From Planctomycetota bacterium (GTDB lineage: Bacteria > Planctomycetota > UBA1135 > UBA2386): a stretch of DNA of 64,000 nucleotides. The DNA lies in contig JACKIC010000001.1 in NCBI GenBank assembly GCA_020638655.1, positions 310,001 to 374,000 on the forward strand, read 5' to 3'. The stretch's first letter is position 1. Every line of letters starts with the position of its first letter. A program made the position numbers and the translations under genes. Shown piece after piece: positions 53,723 to 62,828 of the stretch. Under the pieces are notes generated by a model. The model was not told where the DNA came from and searched no databases. It saw only the letters and a list, made by a program, of their open reading frames with translations.

Positions 53723-56416
53723 GTGACCGAAGCGACTGCCCGCCGCCGCGACGCGCTCGCGTTCGTGATGTTCCTGCTGCTGCCGGCGCTCCTGCTCGGT
53801 GACTGCCTGTTCGGCGGCCGGCACTACCTGCCGTTCGACATCAGCGAGTTCCCGCCGCTCGGCGACCAGCTGACGGCGACGCAACGCGCAGAGCTCCGGG
53901 CCACCGCCAACTACGACGCCACCGAGGCGCCGATCTGGTTCCGCAGCGAGCTGCTGCTGGCGCGCGAGGCGCTCGGTCGCGGTCAGCTGCCGCACTGGAA
54001 CGGCTACGTGCGCAACGGCGCGCCGATGCTGGCCCACGGGCACACCGGACTGCTCAACCCGCTCCACTGGCCGGCGCTGCTGTTCGCCGATCCCGACGAC
54101 GGACTGCTCTGCCTCACCTACACCATGTTCGCGCTGGCCGGCGGCCTGATGTTCGGCCTGCTGCGCGCCGCGGGGCTCGGCCGGTCGGCGTCGGTGTTCG
54201 GCGGCGTCGCCTTCGCGTGGTCCGGAACGATGGTTGCCAACGGCCACTGGTTCATGCGCATGGAGCCGCTCGCGATGTTGCCGGGCCTGTGCTGGGCGAT
54301 GCTCGCGATCGCGCGCCGCCGCGGGCGCGCCCGCTGCCTGCCGACCGCCGGCCTGGCGCTGGCGACGATGGCGACGTGGATGTCGGGCTTCCCGCAGTAC
54401 GGGATCCCGGTCACGCTGCTCGCGGCCGGGCTCGGCGCCGCGCTGTGCCTGCGCGAACTGCGCGCCGGCGTGCGACCCGCGATGCGTCTCGGCGGCTGGC
54501 TGCTGCTCGGCGGCGGTCTCGGCATGCTGCTGGCGATGCCGCAGCTGCTGCAGATGCTGCAGTTCTACCCGCTGTCGAACCGCCCCATCGACGAGACGCT
54601 CGACCGCGCCAGCCGCCACGCCTTCAGCGCGATCGGCTTCCTCGGCTACGTGTTCCCGACGCTGTTCTCGCAGCCCGGCGACGTGACGCTGCCGCAGGAC
54701 AGCTCGCCGCTGCCGTGGCTGTGGTCGGACCTGCACCAGTGGGAGACCGGCGCGCCGCTGCTGCCCAACTACAACTTCACCGAGTACGCGGTGTTCCCCG
54801 GCACGCTGACGCTGCTGTTCGCGGCGCTCGCGCTGCTGCTGAAGGGACCGCGCTGGCGACTGCTGCCGATCGCCGCGCTGGCCCTCGTCTGGGTGCTCGC
54901 GACCGGCGCCTTCGGTACTCACCTCGCGTATCTGCTGCCCGGCATCAAGACCGTGCCGCCGTACCGGTTCGCCGGCCCCGCCTGCGCGATGGTCGCGATC
55001 CTGGCGGCGCTCGGGTTCGACGCGCTGCGGCGCGGCGCGGCGCCCTGGATCCTGCGCGGCGTGGCCGTCGTGCTCGCCGCCGTCGGCAGCTACTGCCTCG
55101 CCGAGTCGACGCACGCGGTGCCGGCGACGACCGCGAGCGACCCGTGGCTGGTGCGCATCGTCGAACACAACCGCGACGCCTACGCAGCGGCCAAGGGCGT
55201 CCCGGCCGCCGTCGTCACGCCGGCGGCCGCGCTCGCCAACCAGTTCACGGTCGGCGATCGCGAAGATCCGGCCGTGCACCACGACGCGATCGCGCTCGGC
55301 AAGCAGCGACTGCACGACAACCTGTGGCGCGGCGGCTGGGCGATGTGGCTCGGCGCCGCGGTCATGTTCGCGCTGTCGATGCGCCGCCGCGAACGCTGCC
55401 TCGCGGGCTGGCCCGCCGCCGCGGCGATCGTGTTGACCGCGGCCGAACTGTTCGGCTACGGCCACGACCTCAACCGCGGCCAGCCGCTGCCGTACGCCCA
55501 CGACAGCGTGGTGCACCGGTTCCTGCGCGAACAGCGTGACGCGCGCGCCGAGACGGGCGGCATCCTGATCGCGCGCGGCAGCGGGCGCGCAGGCCCCTGG
55601 AACCTGCCGGGCGGCACGCTCGCCGCCGAGCACATCCGCGACCTCAACTTCTACACCTTCGTCGACAAGTGGAGCGACCTGCCGATCCGCGCGCTCTACG
55701 GCGACGCACAGATCCTGCGCGGCTTCGTCTGCGACGCGCTGCCCGACGACGACAAGCTCGAACTGCCCTACTGGGACCTGGTCGGCCTGCGCTACGTGCT
55801 CGCCACCGCGCCGATGCAGCACGCCGGCAAGCTGGTGCTGAGCTACGAACTGCATCCTGACGACGGGTCGGCGCGCCGCTACTTCGTCTACGAACGACCC
55901 GATGCGCTGCCGCGCGCCTGGGTCGTGCCGGAGGTCCGCTTCGCCGACAGCGAGGAACAGCTGATCGCGCAGCTGATCCGCAAGGACCTCGCGCCGCGCG
56001 ACGCCGTGTGGATGCAGCGCGACAAGGACCTCGAGCAGCTGCTGCGCCTGCCATCCGCGCCCAGCGACGTGCCCGCTGCGGCGCGCGGCGTGACCTTCCG
56101 CCACGAAGACGCCAAGCACCTCGTGCTCGAAGTCGATGCCGGCCAGCCGGGGTACCTGGTCGTCGCCGACACGTTCTTCCCGGGCTGGGAGGTCACCGTC
56201 GACGACCAACCCGCGCCGCTGCTGCGCGGCAACCTGAGCCAGCGTGTCGTGCCGCTCGGCACCGGCCGCAGCGTCGTGCACTTCCGGTTCCGCGCGCTCG
56301 GCTTCGTGCCGGGCCTGGCGATCGGCGGCCTGGCCGTGCTCGCGCTGCTTGTCCTGCTGCTGCTGGGGCGCGCACAGCTCCGTCGAGGCAGCCGTCCGGC
56401 CGGTGCCACGGCCTGA
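53723..56416 (+). CDS. YfhO-like multi-pass membrane protein
   Basis: 897 residues from a GTG. About a dozen membrane helices in the first two thirds are followed by an exported domain that ends in another helix (about 870-890). Features match the YfhO / GT-C-type glycosyltransferase group (W-N-G-Y-V-R-N-G-A-P, F-P-G-W-E-V-T-V-D, L-P-R-A-W-V-V-P). A role in glycosylation of cell-surface polymers is likely; donor and acceptor are unknown. Confidence 0.78.
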   Translation: MTEATARRRDALAFVMFLLLPALLLGDCLFGGRHYLPFDISEFPPLGDQLTATQRAELRATANYDATEAPIWFRSELLLAREALGRGQLPHWNGYVRNGAPMLAHGHTGLLNPLHWPALLFADPDDGLLCLTYTMFALAGGLMFGLLRAAGLGRSASVFGGVAFAWSGTMVANGHWFMRMEPLAMLPGLCWAMLAIARRRGRARCLPTAGLALATMATWMSGFPQYGIPVTLLAAGLGAALCLRELRAGVRPAMRLGGWLLLGGGLGMLLAMPQLLQMLQFYPLSNRPIDETLDRASRHAFSAIGFLGYVFPTLFSQPGDVTLPQDSSPLPWLWSDLHQWETGAPLLPNYNFTEYAVFPGTLTLLFAALALLLKGPRWRLLPIAALALVWVLATGAFGTHLAYLLPGIKTVPPYRFAGPACAMVAILAALGFDALRRGAAPWILRGVAVVLAAVGSYCLAESTHAVPATTASDPWLVRIVEHNRDAYAAAKGVPAAVVTPAAALANQFTVGDREDPAVHHDAIALGKQRLHDNLWRGGWAMWLGAAVMFALSMRRRERCLAGWPAAAAIVLTAAELFGYGHDLNRGQPLPYAHDSVVHRFLREQRDARAETGGILIARGSGRAGPWNLPGGTLAAEHIRDLNFYTFVDKWSDLPIRALYGDAQILRGFVCDALPDDDKLELPYWDLVGLRYVLATAPMQHAGKLVLSYELHPDDGSARRYFVYERPDALPRAWVVPEVRFADSEEQLIAQLIRKDLAPRDAVWMQRDKDLEQLLRLPSAPSDVPAAARGVTFRHEDAKHLVLEVDAGQPGYLVVADTFFPGWEVTVDDQPAPLLRGNLSQRVVPLGTGRSVVHFRFRALGFVPGLAIGGLAVLALLVLLLLGRAQLRRGSRPAGATA

Positions 56417-56469
56417 TCCGGGCCAGCCTCAGTCCGTGGCGCGGCCGCGTCGATGCCAGGGCGAGTTCC

Positions 56470-58662
56470 ATGGCACTAGGCACCAAGACCCTGCTCGGAC
56501 TGGGCGCGTCCTTCGCGATCTGGTGCGTGTTGCTGTACTGGGCCAACACCCGACTCCTGCGCCCCAGTTTCGAGGCCCTCGAGGTCAAGAACCTCGAACG
56601 CAACTGCGAGCGCGCGCGCAAGGCGTTCGCCGATCAGGCGCTGAACCTGAGCAGCAAGGTCGGTGACTGGTCGCTGTGGGACGACACCTACGAGTACATC
56701 GAGAGCCGGGCCGAGGAGTACGTCACCGCCAACCTCAACGCCGAGTCGCTCGAGACCCTGAACCTCGACTTCATGGTGTTCGTCAACGCCAGGCACGAGG
56801 TCGTGCACATCGCGCTGCGCGAGACCGACGTCGGCACGACCATCAGCGAGGCGGCCGTGCGCGAGCTGCTGCAGCAGCGGCCGCGCGTCCTGAAGCACGA
56901 CGGCGCCAAGAGCAGCCACTACGGCCTGATGCCGCTGCGCTCGCGCATGCTGATGTTGGCGAGCCGTCCGATCCACCGCAGCGACCTCACCGGCGACAGC
57001 CGCGGCTGCCTCTTGGCCGGTCGCATCCTCGACGAGACCTCGGTCGCCGCCCTCGCCAACCTCACCCAGCTCAACCTCACGGTCAGGGCCACGCCGCAGC
57101 AGCAGTACGGCACCGTCATCGATCGCACCGACGACGACATCCGCGGCAGCATCGGCCTGCTCGACATGTTCGGGACGCCGATCGCCACCTGCAGCATCAC
57201 GATGCCGCGCGAGATCACGCGCGAGGGCGAGGCGGCGCTGCGTCTGCTGCTCGTCGCGCTGCTGATCTCGAGCGGCCTCGCGCTGTTGACCACGCTGTGG
57301 GGCATCGACCGGGTGGTGCTGCGCCGCATGCGCAAGTTGCGCACGACGATGCAGGACATCATCCGCACCGGCGACCTCGGCAAGAAGGTCGTGCTGGAGG
57401 GCCGCGACGAGATCAGCGACCTGGCCGGCTCGCTCAACGACCTCACCGACCGGCTCAGCCAGACGCAGCACCGGCTGATCCACGCCAACGAGGCGCGCTC
57501 GCAGTTCCTGGCCAACGTCAGCCACGAGGTCCGCACGCCGGTCACGGCGATGCTCGGCTTCATCGACCTGATGCAGGACGACACCCTGCCGCGCGCACAG
57601 CAGCAGGACTTCGTGCGCACCATCCGTCGCAACGCCCAGCACCTGCTGACGATCCTCAACGACCTGCTCGACACCGCCAAGATCGAGAGCGGCCAGATGA
57701 CCGTCGACCTGGTGCCGGTCGACCTGCCCGAGCTGTTGCGCGAAGCCGTCGACCTGGTGCGCCCCGGCGCGGCGCGCAAGGGCATCGAGCTCGGGCTCGA
57801 GCAGCGCACGCCGCTGCCGCAGATGATCCGCACCGACCCGACGCGCCTGCGCCAGATCCTCGCCAACCTGCTCGGCAACGCGGTGAAGTTCACCGAACAA
57901 GGCAGCGTGCGCCTCGTCGCGGCGATGACCGGCGAAGAGCAGCTGGGCCTGGCGGTGATCGACACCGGTATCGGCATCTCCGCCGAGCAGCAGGAACGCT
58001 TGTTCAAGCCGTTCGCGCAGGCCGACGCGACCACGAGTCGCCGCTTCGGCGGCACCGGGCTGGGCCTGGTCCTGAGCCGCAACCTCGCGCGCTGCCTGGG
58101 CGGCGACGTGGCGCTCGAGAGCGCGCCGGGGGCCGGCTCGACCTTCACGCTGACGCTGCCGACGGGTCCGATGACCGGGACGGCGACGGTGGGCCAGATC
58201 ACGAAGCCGGGCGCCGACGTCGGGCAACAGCCGACGAACGCCCCGATCACGGCGCGCCTCGAGGGCCGACACATCCTCGTCGTCGACGACGCCCCCGACA
58301 ACCGGCGGCTCGTGTCGTTCGTGCTGCAGAAGGCCGGCGCGCAGGTCAGCCTCGCCGAGAACGGCCGCGCCGGCGTCGACATGGTGGTCGCGGCGTCACC
58401 GACGGACCAGCCGTTCGACCTCGTCGTGATGGACATGCAGATGCCCGTGCTCGACGGCTACGGCGCGACGGCCGAACTGCGTCAGCGCGGCTACGACGCG
58501 CCGATCCTCGCGCTGACCGCCAACGCGATGCAGGCGGACCTCGAGGCCTGCCTCGAGGCCGGCTGCGACAGCTACGCCACCAAGCCGATCGACAAGAACA
58601 GCCTGGTCAGCCTCATCGAGATGCTGCTGACGCGGCAGGCTCAGAAGCACTGCACGAGCTGA
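56470..58662 (+). CDS. Hybrid sensor histidine kinase with CHASE4-like sensor and receiver domain
   Basis: 730 residues. Two membrane helices (about 5-25 and 256-276) enclose a CHASE4-type extracellular sensor (W-D-D-T-Y-E-Y-I), then HAMP, HisKA with the phospho-acceptor H352 in S-H-E-V-R-T-P, HATPase (N-A-V-K-F-T, D-T-G-I-G-I, G-G-T-G-L-G-L) and a receiver with D655 in V-V-M-D-M-Q-M-P. The set is complete and should phosphotransfer internally. It overlaps the convergent small secreted protein gene by 22 bases. Confidence 0.93.
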   Translation: MALGTKTLLGLGASFAIWCVLLYWANTRLLRPSFEALEVKNLERNCERARKAFADQALNLSSKVGDWSLWDDTYEYIESRAEEYVTANLNAESLETLNLDFMVFVNARHEVVHIALRETDVGTTISEAAVRELLQQRPRVLKHDGAKSSHYGLMPLRSRMLMLASRPIHRSDLTGDSRGCLLAGRILDETSVAALANLTQLNLTVRATPQQQYGTVIDRTDDDIRGSIGLLDMFGTPIATCSITMPREITREGEAALRLLLVALLISSGLALLTTLWGIDRVVLRRMRKLRTTMQDIIRTGDLGKKVVLEGRDEISDLAGSLNDLTDRLSQTQHRLIHANEARSQFLANVSHEVRTPVTAMLGFIDLMQDDTLPRAQQQDFVRTIRRNAQHLLTILNDLLDTAKIESGQMTVDLVPVDLPELLREAVDLVRPGAARKGIELGLEQRTPLPQMIRTDPTRLRQILANLLGNAVKFTEQGSVRLVAAMTGEEQLGLAVIDTGIGISAEQQERLFKPFAQADATTSRRFGGTGLGLVLSRNLARCLGGDVALESAPGAGSTFTLTLPTGPMTGTATVGQITKPGADVGQQPTNAPITARLEGRHILVVDDAPDNRRLVSFVLQKAGAQVSLAENGRAGVDMVVAASPTDQPFDLVVMDMQMPVLDGYGATAELRQRGYDAPILALTANAMQADLEACLEAGCDSYATKPIDKNSLVSLIEMLLTRQAQKHCTS

Positions 58663-59078
58663 CAGGTCGTCGTGCGCACGCTGAGCTGGTTGTTGTTGTC
58701 GACCTGCAGACTGCCCATCTGCATGTAGAAGTAGCCCACCGCCCAGTGCGGCCACGAGCGGCCCCACGAGTAGCTGCCGGTGTCGTCGGTCTGGAAGTAG
58801 TGCCCCCAGACGTAGTCGCAGAGCAGCAGGCAGCCGCCGCCCGGCAGCGTCACCGAGGTTGGGTTCGAACCCCACTGCATCGCGCCGACCGAGCGCGGGT
58901 GCAGCCCCGTCGCGGTCAGGTCGAGCTCGTAGTTGCCGCCTTGGCCGAGCGGCGTCATCGTCACGGCGAGCTGCGGCCCGCAGCTCGTGCCCGAGAGCGT
59001 CACCGTGCAGTACTGGATCTGCGCAGTGGCGGCGACGGCGAAGAGGAGAGGGGCGAGGAGAGCGGATGGCGTCTTCAT
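58641..59078 (-). CDS. Small secreted protein of unknown function
   Basis: 145 residues with a signal peptide (cut near V-A-A-T-A-Q). The mature part is Cys/Gly/Trp-rich (T-V-T-L-S-G-T-S-C, G-G-G-C-L-L-L-C-D-Y, W-G-H-Y-F). No family recognised; disulfides are likely. The 3' end overlaps the histidine kinase gene by 22 bases on the opposite strand. Confidence 0.65.
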   Translation of the reverse strand: MKTPSALLAPLLFAVAATAQIQYCTVTLSGTSCGPQLAVTMTPLGQGGNYELDLTATGLHPRSVGAMQWGSNPTSVTLPGGGCLLLCDYVWGHYFQTDDTGSYSWGRSWPHWAVGYFYMQMGSLQVDNNNQLSVRTTTCQLVQCF

Positions 59079-59164
59079 GTCTGGACCTCGAATGACCACC
59101 TTGGTCGATGCGGCGGGTTGTACCGCCGCGCGCCCCGCTTCCCAACCGGGTCGAAGGAGGCAGC

Positions 59165-60256
59165 TCAGCTCCGGGCTTCCGCCCGGGCCGCCTTCTCCTG
59201 CTCCTTCACACGCTTCTTGTTGGCCAGCTCGGCCTTCTTGAAGTCGCGCCCCTTGTCGCCGCGGTTGTTGTCGTAGAAGGCCCGGCCGTAGTCGACGAAG
59301 GACTCCATGTCGAAGTCGGCGAGCTTCTGGAACGGCCGGCTCATCAGGCGCTCGTGCACGACCTGGACGGTCGGCTTGATCGTCGTCTTGTCGCCGTATT
59401 CGTAGACGAAGGTGTCGCGCTTGCCGTCGGCGAGGCGCATGCGCTCGGCCTGCTCGTCGAAACCCTGCCAGCGCGAACGGGCGAGGGTCTCCGCGGGCAG
59501 GTTGCGCAGGAACGCGCGGTGCATCGTCGCCAGCATCTTGGACTTCTGCGCGGCCGACAGGTCCTGGCGGTCGTTGAGCAGGTGCAGGCGCAGGGCGAAC
59601 TTCAACTCGCGCTTCAGGTCGTCGGGGTGCCAGTAGCCGGGCAGGGCGTGCAGCACCGTGCCGTCGGCCGCGAGCATCAGCAGCTGCACGTTGCGCGCAC
59701 CGGCGCCGTTGGTCGTGCCGACCGCCGATTGGGTGCACTTGTAGCCGTGCGACAGGCCGACGTGCTCGTCCTTCTCGATGTTGCGCGCGCCGAGCACGAA
59801 GTGGTCACGCAGCAGCTCGAAGACTTCCTCGTTGGGCAGGGTCACGCCCCGCAGGCTCTGCAGAGCGCTTCAAGCAAAGCCGTCGATGTCGCCGAGCGCC
59901 TGGATCCAGAAGATCGGCTTGCCGGTCGCCGCCGACTCGATCTTGGCGTCGTCGAAGTCGTCGAACCACTCGAGCTTGGTCACCTTCTTGACCGCCGCCG
60001 CGAGCGCCTTGCCCTGCAGCTTGACGCCGGTCGTGTCCGGGTCGACTGCCCGACCACTCGGCATGCAGCCCGCTGCCGGGGCCGGCGTGCTCCTGGTCTC
60101 GCCGCCGGTCATGCCGCCGGTCGGGCCGATCAACGGCTGACCGACGAGGCCGGGGTGCGGCGTCGGCGGCGGAGTCATCGGCAGGCCGCGCATCGGGCGT
60201 TGCGCCAATGCGGTGCTGACCAGGGCGAGGGCGACGATCAGGATGGGACGCTGCAT
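59165..60256 (-). CDS. Thioredoxin-fold selenoprotein (in-frame TGA = Sec129)
   Basis: 363 residues if the TGA at 59872-59870 is read through. The start ATG (60256) has a GGAGAA just upstream and a signal peptide (cut near S-T-A-L-A-Q). The N-terminal half has a Pro-rich linker; the thioredoxin fold follows (E-S-A-A-T-G-K-P-I-F-W-I-Q-A-L-G, G-F-A-U129-S-A-L). Downstream in the same frame are N-V-Q-L-L-M-L-A-A-D-G and L-P-G-Y-W-H-P-D-D, typical beta-strands of the fold. No partner Cys follows the U at +3, so a monothiol (peroxidase- or reductase-like) mechanism is likely. The alternative, two genes split by a real stop, would leave the second part starting at a GTG with no ribosome-binding site. 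Confidence 0.78.
59836..59852 (-). promoter_or_regulatory. SECIS-like hairpin of the thioredoxin-fold gene
   Basis: On the minus strand GCGGGG pairs with CCCTGC (one G-U) around a CGTGA loop that starts 24 bases after the TGA. The loop holds a G-U, as bacterial SelB needs. Confidence 0.6.
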
Positions 60257-60384
60257 GAGCTTCTCCGGGAGGGGCCGGGAAATGGGGTCTGTTCCGCGCG
60301 GGACGCTGCGCGACGGTGCCTTGGAGCCCCTGCGACGTCGCCACGTAAGCGACCGCGGCGCAGAAAACCGCGGCGGCGGGCGCC

Positions 60385-61395
60385 TCAGCCCGGCGGCGGC
60401 GCGCCGGCGCCGCCCTCGAGCTGCTGCGCAAACCACTCCAGCACACGACCTTCGGCCCATCGGCGCGCGCGCAGCGGCCAGCCACCCGCGACGAAGGCCG
60501 CGTGGCCACCGCGCGGCGAGAACTCCTCGTGCAGCCACGGCGAGGCCTGCACCTGCGCGCGCGGCCAGACGCGCGCGGGGACCAGCGGGTCGTCGGCGGC
60601 GCTGATCAGCAGGGACGGCCGGCGGACCGCCGGCAGGAACTGCGCGCAGCTCTGCGTGCGCCAGTACTCGCACGCGTCGGCGAAACCGTGCAGCGGCGCC
60701 GTGACCAGGTCGTCGAAGCTGCGGAACGTGCGGCAGCGGCGCACCGCGTCGGCGTCGAGCGCGCCCGGGAACTGCGCGGCCTTGGCCAGCGCCTTGGGGA
60801 TCAGCGTTCGCAGGAACGAGCGCGCGATCGCGCCGCCGTAGCGGAGATCGCACTGTTCGGCGCAGATCTCGAGGTCGTACGGCGCCGACACCGCCGCCGC
60901 CGCGCGCACGCATCCCGGCACCGCGTCGCCGCGCTCGCCGAGCCATTTGAGCAACACGTTGGCGCCGAGCGAGTAGCCCACCGCGAACAGCGGCGCGCCG
61001 GCGATGCGTCGCGACAGCTCCGCGACCACGAAGTCGAGGTCGCCGGTCTCCCCGCTGTGGTAGCTGCGCAGCAACCGGTTGAGCTCGCCGCCGCACGAAC
61101 GGAACTCGAGCGCCGCGAAGTTCCAGCCCGCCGCGCGCGTGCGCCAGGCCAGTTCGCGCACGTACGCCGAGTCGACGCTACCTTCGAGCCCGTGCAGGAC
61201 GAGCACCGTCGGCGCGCCCTCGCGCCCGTCGCCGAGGTGCAGCCGCACGAAGTCGCCGTCCAGCGTCTCCCAGCGCTCGAGCCGCAGCGCCGGACGCGGC
61301 CGATGAACACGCCACGAACCGACCAGCGTCTGCGCCAGACCGGACCTCGCCCACCAGACGGGCGCGAACGGGCGGCGGGAGACCATCGAGACCAT
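60385..61395 (-). CDS. YheT-family alpha/beta hydrolase
   Basis: 336 residues; two ATGs (61395 and 61386) are possible. The nucleophile is in G-Y-S-L-G-A-N-V-L-L-K-W-L-G, the YheT signature, with L-H-G-L-E-G-S upstream, D-D-P-L-V-P and G-G-H-A-A-F for the acid and histidine. Carboxylesterase-like function is likely; the natural substrate is not known. It lies between the two thioredoxin-fold selenoprotein genes. Confidence 0.9.
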   Translation of the reverse strand: MVSMVSRRPFAPVWWARSGLAQTLVGSWRVHRPRPALRLERWETLDGDFVRLHLGDGREGAPTVLVLHGLEGSVDSAYVRELAWRTRAAGWNFAALEFRSCGGELNRLLRSYHSGETGDLDFVVAELSRRIAGAPLFAVGYSLGANVLLKWLGERGDAVPGCVRAAAAVSAPYDLEICAEQCDLRYGGAIARSFLRTLIPKALAKAAQFPGALDADAVRRCRTFRSFDDLVTAPLHGFADACEYWRTQSCAQFLPAVRRPSLLISAADDPLVPARVWPRAQVQASPWLHEEFSPRGGHAAFVAGGWPLRARRWAEGRVLEWFAQQLEGGAGAPPPG

Positions 61396-61409
61396 CGTCC
61401 GGCGCGAGG

Positions 61410-61486
61410 GTACGGTACCCGGTCCAATCCACAACCTGACGGCCGCTTTGCGGCCGTCAGGTTGTGGATTGCACCCGGTACCGTAC
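61410..61486. repeat. 77-base near-perfect palindrome (REP-like)
   Basis: Two 37-base arms (61410-61446 and 61450-61486) are inverted copies with two mismatches, separated by TTT. It can fold into a very stable hairpin or cruciform and lies between two divergent starts, so it is not a simple terminator. It resembles an extragenic palindromic element that recurs in some high-GC genomes; no copy elsewhere in this window was noticed. Confidence 0.75.
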
Positions 61487-61506
61487 GCACGCTCCGTACG
61501 CACGCT
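61481..61506. repeat. 13-base tandem repeat at the edge of the palindrome
   Basis: CCGTACGCACGCT occurs twice head to tail (61481-61493 and 61494-61506). The first copy overlaps the end of the palindrome. It may be a target-site remnant or a slippage product. Confidence 0.7.
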
Positions 61507-61566
61507 GCCATGGGCCTCGCGGCGCCGCGTTGGCCGGTCCGGCGCGCGGTGGTCGATGAGGTCGGC

Positions 61567-62784
61567 ATGCCCATCCCACCGCGTCGTCTGCGCCGATTGC
61601 TGTTCTGCAGCCTGGGCGCCGTCCTGGCTTCGGTCGCCGGTGCCGGCGTGGTGCGCCTGCGCGCCGACGCGAGCTGGCAGCGCATGCTGCAGATCGGCGA
61701 AGAACTGCAGCGACGAGCCGAGGCGCGCGACCCGCACCGCGCCGTGCTCTGGGGCGAGGCCACGGCTGGCGACGCGTTGGCGCACTACGAGCGGGCGACC
61801 GCGCTCGCCAAGCAGCTCAGCAGCGACGACCACAACGGGCTGGTCGCGTCCCTGCGCCTGACGGACGCGGAGGTGACGGCCGACGCCGGCCCCCTTCGCG
61901 AGCGCTGGCGGCCGGCGCTGGAGGCCATGCGCACGGGCGCGCGCTGCGACCGCGCCACCTCACCTGACTGGTGGAACGGCGATCCGCAGGCGGCCGTGCC
62001 GAACCTGCTGGCGTGCCGGTGGATCGTGAACATGGCGGTGCTCGAAGCCCGCGCCGAACGGCTCGCGGGAGACACCCGCGCCGCGGTGCAGTGGACCCTC
62101 GATGCGGCGACGTTCGCGGGCGACACGGTGCGCCGCGGTCCGTTGATCCGCCAGATGATCGGCGTCGCGCTGGTCGCGATCGCGACCGAAGCCTGGAAGG
62201 AGTCCGCGCTGCAGGAGCTCGACGCGCCGGCGCTCGAAATGCTCGCCGACGGCCTGGCGCGTCTCGACGCGCAGCTGCCGCACCAGCTCGCCTACGAGGA
62301 CGAGCTGCTGCTGATGGTGCAGTACCTCCGGCGCGCGCCCGAGGAGGGCGTCGGCCTGGGCCCGCTCACCGCCTGGCAGTACGGCTTCTCGACGCGCTGG
62401 ATGACCGCGGCGGCGTTCGTGAACTTCGCCGACACCGTGCGCGGCCTCGGCGACGCGGCGCACGGCTCCGACGGCGAGGACTGGCGCGCGCGCAAGCAGC
62501 GTCTCGACGCCGCTTTCGAGGCGCTCGCGCAGTCGGACAATCCGGCCTCGGCGATCATGGCCCCCAACCTCGTCGCCGCCGAACAGAACCTGCGCGAGGT
62601 GATCGCCCAGCTCCGCATCCTGCGCGTCGCCGTGGAATTGCACCGCGGCCGCGCCGCCCCACAGCTCGCCGATCCGTGCGGCGACGGCCCGATCGCGGCG
62701 ACGCGCGACGGCGAGGCATGGCGCGTGCACAGCGCCGCCGACCGACCGGGCCGATCGATGCAGCGCCTCGTCGCCGCGCGCTGA
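61567..62784 (+). CDS. Hypothetical membrane-anchored protein
   Basis: 405 residues from the ATG at 61567 (an ATG at 61510 is also in frame). One N-terminal membrane helix (about 9-27) is followed by a helical domain with many Ala/Leu and Trp-rich segments (W-W-N-G-D-P, W-Q-Y-G-F-S-T-R-W). No family recognised. It ends 44 bases before the UxxC selenoprotein and might be co-transcribed with it. Confidence 0.7.
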   Translation: MPIPPRRLRRLLFCSLGAVLASVAGAGVVRLRADASWQRMLQIGEELQRRAEARDPHRAVLWGEATAGDALAHYERATALAKQLSSDDHNGLVASLRLTDAEVTADAGPLRERWRPALEAMRTGARCDRATSPDWWNGDPQAAVPNLLACRWIVNMAVLEARAERLAGDTRAAVQWTLDAATFAGDTVRRGPLIRQMIGVALVAIATEAWKESALQELDAPALEMLADGLARLDAQLPHQLAYEDELLLMVQYLRRAPEEGVGLGPLTAWQYGFSTRWMTAAAFVNFADTVRGLGDAAHGSDGEDWRARKQRLDAAFEALAQSDNPASAIMAPNLVAAEQNLREVIAQLRILRVAVELHRGRAAPQLADPCGDGPIAATRDGEAWRVHSAADRPGRSMQRLVAAR

Positions 62785-62828
62785 AGCAGCTACAACGGTG
62801 CGCGGTCCCCACCCCGCACAGGTCCCCC

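Noticed and set aside
53621..56281. 886-codon minus-strand frame opposite the YfhO-like gene
   Set aside because: No signal, helices or motifs; the plus-strand gene has well-formed membrane helices.
60284..60305. GGGGTCTGTTCC word resembling the end of a REP element
   Set aside because: Single short occurrence without a partner arm nearby; not enough to call a repeat.
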